Shown here piece after piece: positions 5,503 to 8,962 of a stretch of 8,962 nt of DNA. Each line of letters begins with the position of its first letter. Position 1 is the stretch's first letter. Under the pieces are notes generated by a model. It was given only the letters and a program-made list of their open reading frames with translations, searched no databases and was not told where the DNA came from. The translations under genes were made by a program, and so were the position numbers. Origin of the DNA: Alphaproteobacteria bacterium (lineage in GTDB: Bacteria > Pseudomonadota > Alphaproteobacteria > Sphingomonadales > Rhodothalassiaceae). Where the stretch lies: NCBI GenBank assembly GCA_003695555.1, contig RFIU01000037.1, positions 1 through 8,962 on the forward strand, in the 5' to 3' direction.

Positions 5503-8500
5503 ATGGATCATCCAATAACCTTGCGCCGACATCTGTTCGCGGCACTGCTCGGTACCGCTTCAGCAGCTTTGCTCGGCTTGACCGCCGCCTAGGCCCAGGC
5601 GCAACAGGCGCAAAGTGATGACGATCAGGCGAAAAAGGACAAGGAGGAGCTCGAGCAGATCGTTGTCACAGGCTCTCGAATCAAGCGTGATGCTTTCAGC
5701 AGCACGACCCCTTTGCAGGTTCTCGACACCACCCAGGAGATGAAGCTGGGCGTCAGTACGCTGACCGACCTGGTCCAGCGTTCCACGCTGACCAATGGCA
5801 CCCAGATCGACAACACGATCAACACGAATGCCGGCAATGCGAATGCCACCGAAGCGCCCCCCACAGGCGGAAACGGTTCTTCGAACATTGATCTGCGCGG
5901 CCTCGGCCCGGAGCGGACGCTGGTTCTGATGAATGGCAAGCGGCTGGGTGCGGCCGGTGTGCGCGGGGCGCCGGCACAGCCGGATATCAATCTGATCCCG
6001 CTGGCGATGATCGAGCGGGTGGAAATTCTGACCGGCGGCCTGTCCACGGTCTATGGTGCCGATGCGGTGGCCGGTGTCGTCAACATCATCACCAGGCACG
6101 ACTTCGAAGGTGTTGATGTCAACGGTCTGGCCCAGCTGACCGAGCATGGTGGAGGAAATACGTTCGAAACCTCCATCGTTACCGGCATCGGCAGCGATCG
6201 AGGAAACATCACCATCGGTTTCGAGTACTTCAAGCGCGAGCGGATCTCGACCGGGCAGCGGAAGTTCAGCCGTTGCCTTCGTGATATCGAGGTCAGCGAG
6301 GACGGCAAGACCCGGTTTGACCCCTGTCGTTCGGGATTCTTCGACAATATCGTGGTGATCGGCAATGATTTCGTTCCCGGTGCCGAACCCGGAACCGTAA
6401 TTCCCGGCGAGACGGGGCCGGACGGATTGAGTTTCTCGGATGCTCTGTTCTTCTATTACACGCCGGGGGAATCGGACATCGGCATTCCGAACTGGTCCAC
6501 CGCCTTCAGATTGCCGCAGCCGAGCGATCCGCAGGTCGCCGACTTCCCCAATGACTCCATCAATCGCGCCCTCAACCGCTTTCCGTTCAACGACTTCTAC
6601 AACGATCAGGATGAACGTCGGGGGGCCGACCTGGTGCGGCCGACCGAGCGGTTCTCGATCGTCATGAACGGTCACTACGATCCTGACTGGGGCGATCACA
6701 ATGAGGAGCTCTATTTCGAGTCCTATTATTTCAACCGGAAGAACCTGATCCGTGGTGCGATCGAGCAGATCTTCCCCGACGTGCCAGGCCGGATTCCTCA
6801 GGAAGACGCCAATGGCAACATCATCGTCGATGCCGATGGCAATCCGGTGCTGGTGGACAATCCGCTCAATCCTTTCCCGGTGTCGGTCGCTCCGATTCTT
6901 ACGCTGTCCGACATTCCCCAGAACTTCAACGTTAACCTTCAGCAGTTCCGTTCCGTGATCGGCTTCAAGGGGGATCTTCCGGGCGGATGGTTAGAGGAGA
7001 AGAACTGGACCTACGACGCCTATTTTACCTATGATCGCGGTACGGGCTTCCAGTCGCAGACCATTCTGTTCGAGCCGAACCTGACGCTCGCTCTGCAGAC
7101 TCTGCGTCTTGACGCTGATGGCAATCCGATCTGCGGCATTCCCCTCAAGGAGAACGCGAACGGCTTCCTGACGCCCCAGGAATGCGTGCCAGTCAACCTT
7201 TTCGCTCCCTCCATCTTTCAGGATGGTGAAGGGCGGTTCGCGACCGATGCCGAGCGCGACTTCCTGCTCGGCACGCGTACCAACCGGACGGTGACCCAGC
7301 AATACGACGGGGCGGTGTTCTTTACCGGCGATCTCTTCGACATCCCGTGGGGACACACGGCCGGGACCGCCTTCGGTTTCGAGTGGCGCAAGGATACGAT
7401 CAACTCCCAGAACGATATCGTAGGCGTGAAGGCGTTGAATGCTGCTGAAAATCCGCTTCAAGAGGGCGATACCGTCGGCAGCCGCTGGATCTACGACATC
7501 TATGGGGAAGTCACCCTGCCTCTCGTCGCCGATCGGCCCTGGGTGGAGCTGTTCCAGCTGGATGGCGCGGTTCGATTCACCGAGGAGCAGAATTTCGGCA
7601 GCGAGGTCACCTATCGGGTGGGTGGTCTGTATCGGCCGGTCGACTATCTGACCTTCTTCGGTGGCGTGAACACGTCATTCCGTGCACCAAACCTGCGCGA
7701 ACAGTTCCTGGCCGACCAGGGAGGTGGCGTGTCGGGCACCGTCGATCCCTGCCTGGCGCGCAATATTCAGGCGTTGGATCCGAATGACCCGAAGACCCAG
7801 CTCGTCATTGACAACTGCACCCTTTCGGGGGCGGATGTGAATGTGCTGGGGCAGGCCGGCGTGACGACCATTCCCGTGAAGGTCGGCGGCACGACGGACC
7901 TGAAGGCGGAAACATCGACCTCCTACACGGCGACGATGCAGTTCAATCAGCCGTGGTTCAGCAACTTCGACTTCAATGCCGCGATCACCTATTATTCGAT
8001 CACGATCAAGAACACGGTCGAAGAGCTGGATCCGGGAACCATCGCCTTCCGCTGCTTCAACGATGCGCCGAATCTTGCAAGCCCGTTCTGTGATCGCATC
8101 ACGCGACCGAACGATACGAGCAACCCGGCCTCGAACATCATCAATCTGATCGATGCATCCTTCATCAACATCGGTCGTGAAACGGCGCGCGGCCTTGATC
8201 TCGTGACTCGTCTGCGCGCTACGGTGGCCGAGATCGGCGACAATCCCCTGGATCTTTCCTGGTCGGGAGGGGTGAGCTATCAGTTCGATCGCAAGCGCCA
8301 GATCTTTGCCGACTCACCGATCGTGGACAATGCCGGGCGCATCGGGAATCCCAAGTGGCAGGCCCGTTCCACCCTGAATGTTGAATGGAAGCGCTATCAG
8401 TTCCTGTGGCAGGCCCGCTATATCGGCCGGACGGCATTTCCCGAGGACGTGATCGATCCGGAAGAGCCGCTGCGCGTCAATCCCGAGTTCAATACGACGA

Positions 8501-8727
8501 TCCCGACTCATGATGACGCGGTGGCTGATCGTCGCCTCTATAACGACGCTTCGGTGTCGGTCAATTTCGACCGCTTCGCGCTGACCTTCGGTGTGCGGAA
8601 TCTGACGGATACCAAGCCGCCCCTGATCGACGACAGCGAAGGGCCGAACCGCAACAATGCGGTGACTTCGTCCGGCTTCGATCTGTTCGGTCGCACCTGG
8701 TTCCTGCAGGGCAGGGTTCGCTTCTGA
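5503..8727 (+). pseudogene. TonB-dependent outer-membrane receptor with an in-frame TAG at codon 30
   Basis: The frame from ATG 5503 (GGGAGGA seven bases upstream) would give 1,074 residues. A signal peptide fills residues 1-29 (twin Arg at 8-9, then a hydrophobic Ala/Leu core ending TAA); codon 30 (5590-5592) is TAG, then the frame continues AQAQQAQ and an acidic linker. The TonB-box-like EQIVVTGSRIKR (51-62) leads into a plug domain to about residue 200, with IDLRGLGPERTLVLMNGKRL and the conserved IERVEILTGGLSTVYGADAVAGVVNIIT (in part). A barrel follows, ending in the typical GRTWFLQGRVRF with C-terminal Phe. Nothing else is broken over a thousand codons. The only in-frame start after the stop, a TTG at 5713, would lack signal peptide and TonB box and could not give a working receptor. 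The family imports siderophores, vitamin B12 or oligosaccharides through TonB energy; the ligand cannot be told. One base change (for example CAG to TAG) or a sequencing error would explain the stop. Confidence 0.85.
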
Positions 8728-8754
8728 GCTGGCGGCCAAGCAGGGAAGAAGGAA

Positions 8755-8784
8755 GGCGCCGGTCTTTCTTTGGATGAAAGCGCC
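8755..8784 (+). other. Interrupted hairpin just after the TonB receptor gene
   Basis: GGCG (8755-8758) pairs with CGCC (8781-8784), and CTTTC (8764-8768) with GAAAG (8776-8780), leaving a five-base bulge on the left and a seven-base loop. It begins 27 bases after the stop and lies upstream of the stronger terminator, perhaps protecting the mRNA 3' end. Confidence 0.35.
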
Positions 8785-8808
8785 CATCTCCTTCGGGTGA
8801 TAAAGAAT

Positions 8809-8845
8809 GGCGGCGTCGGGAAGCCTTCCGGCGCCGTCGCCTTTT
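8809..8845 (+). terminator. Rho-independent terminator of the TonB receptor gene
   Basis: A long GC-rich stem has 5' side GGCGGCGTCGGGAAG (8809-8823) and 3' side CTTCCGGCGCCGTCGCC (8825-8841). It contains one G-T pair, one mismatch and a small bulge, and is followed by TTTT (8842-8845) in a pyrimidine-rich tract. It lies about 80 bases past the receptor stop on the same strand. Confidence 0.7.
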
Positions 8846-8962
8846 CTGTCCCCCTTTCTGTCTCCCTTTTCTCCGTCCTTTTCACATCGTTCGTGTTTAC
8901 AGGAACGCGCGGTATCGCTACCTCTTGGGGCCGAACGGCAAACGGGATGGAAAGGGAGGATG
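8846..8962. other. Non-coding tail leading to the window edge
   Basis: After a pyrimidine-rich run (8842-8882) there is a TTTACA (8896-8901) that could be a -35 box, without a good -10 at the right distance, and a near-palindrome GGTATCGCTACC (8911-8922). The window ends with GGGAGG (8954-8959) directly abutting an ATG (8960-8962). That is too close for this ATG to use the ribosome site, so a gene may begin just past the edge. Confidence 0.3.

Noticed and set aside
5590..5592. Genome-wide reassignment of TAG as a sense codon
   Set aside because: The fusion gene ends with TAG at 2762-2764 and the leader peptide with TAG at 5079-5081, so TAG appears to act as stop here.
5560..6699. 379-codon open frame on the minus strand
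   Set aside because: Antisense to the TonB receptor plug and barrel; no family motif, no ribosome site, and low-complexity composition typical of a shadow frame.
5713..8727. TonB receptor taken as an intact gene from the TTG at 5713
   Set aside because: This start removes the signal peptide and TonB box, which are present in frame upstream of and just after the TAG, and it has no ribosome site.
5451..8791. GCCCATCTCC present both before (5451-5460) and after (8782-8791) the TonB receptor, as flanking repeats of a mobile unit
   Set aside because: Only ten bases match, the surrounding sequence differs, and there is no transposase or target-site signal.
8960..8962. ATG at the window edge as a gene start
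   Set aside because: GGGAGG abuts it directly with no spacing, so a real start would lie a few bases further, outside the window.

Overview
The window looks like chromosomal DNA from a G+C-rich alphaproteobacterium. This rests on a HpnA-type hopanoid epimerase, a large TonB-dependent receptor with the TGSRIKR-type plug start common in sphingomonad/caulobacter-like lineages, a LacI-family regulator close by, and a leaderless attenuator like the alphaproteobacterial trp leaders. The genus cannot be fixed from this sequence.

Layout, left to right. Bases 1-680 (minus) hold the first 226 codons of hpnA, cut by the window edge. Bases 681-1214 have no convincing gene but contain a 24-bp interrupted palindrome upstream of hpnA, two small hairpins and a G9 run. 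A tRNA-Leu(CAG) gene with encoded CCA and its own promoter lies at 1215-1366 (minus). A LacI-family regulator is at 1602-2717 (plus); a perfect 13-bp palindrome overlaps its predicted -35 box, which suggests autoregulation. It converges on a 725-codon minus-strand gene (2762-4939) that fuses chorismate mutase, prephenate dehydratase, an ACT domain and a type I-beta DAHP synthase. One polypeptide would therefore carry the first step of the shikimate pathway and the two late steps towards phenylalanine.

The most striking element lies upstream of that fusion and is too short for ordinary gene calling. It is a 30-residue leader peptide (5079-5171, minus) with five Phe and two Tyr codons among nine, followed by a GC-rich terminator with five U's and an alternative pairing that could act as antiterminator. 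A promoter is placed so that the leader AUG would be at or next to the transcription start, so the leader is probably leaderless. The fusion enzyme thus appears to be controlled by Phe-tRNA charging at the transcript level and, by inference, by phenylalanine binding to the ACT domain.

Divergent to this, 5503-8727 (plus) encodes a roughly 1,074-residue TonB-dependent receptor. Its reading frame is intact except for an in-frame TAG at codon 30, just at the end of the signal peptide. As given, the signal peptide and TonB box cannot be joined to the barrel, so this is a very young pseudogene, a sequencing error, or a readthrough case. A strong terminator follows at 8809-8845, and the last 117 bases are non-coding and may lead into another gene beyond the edge.
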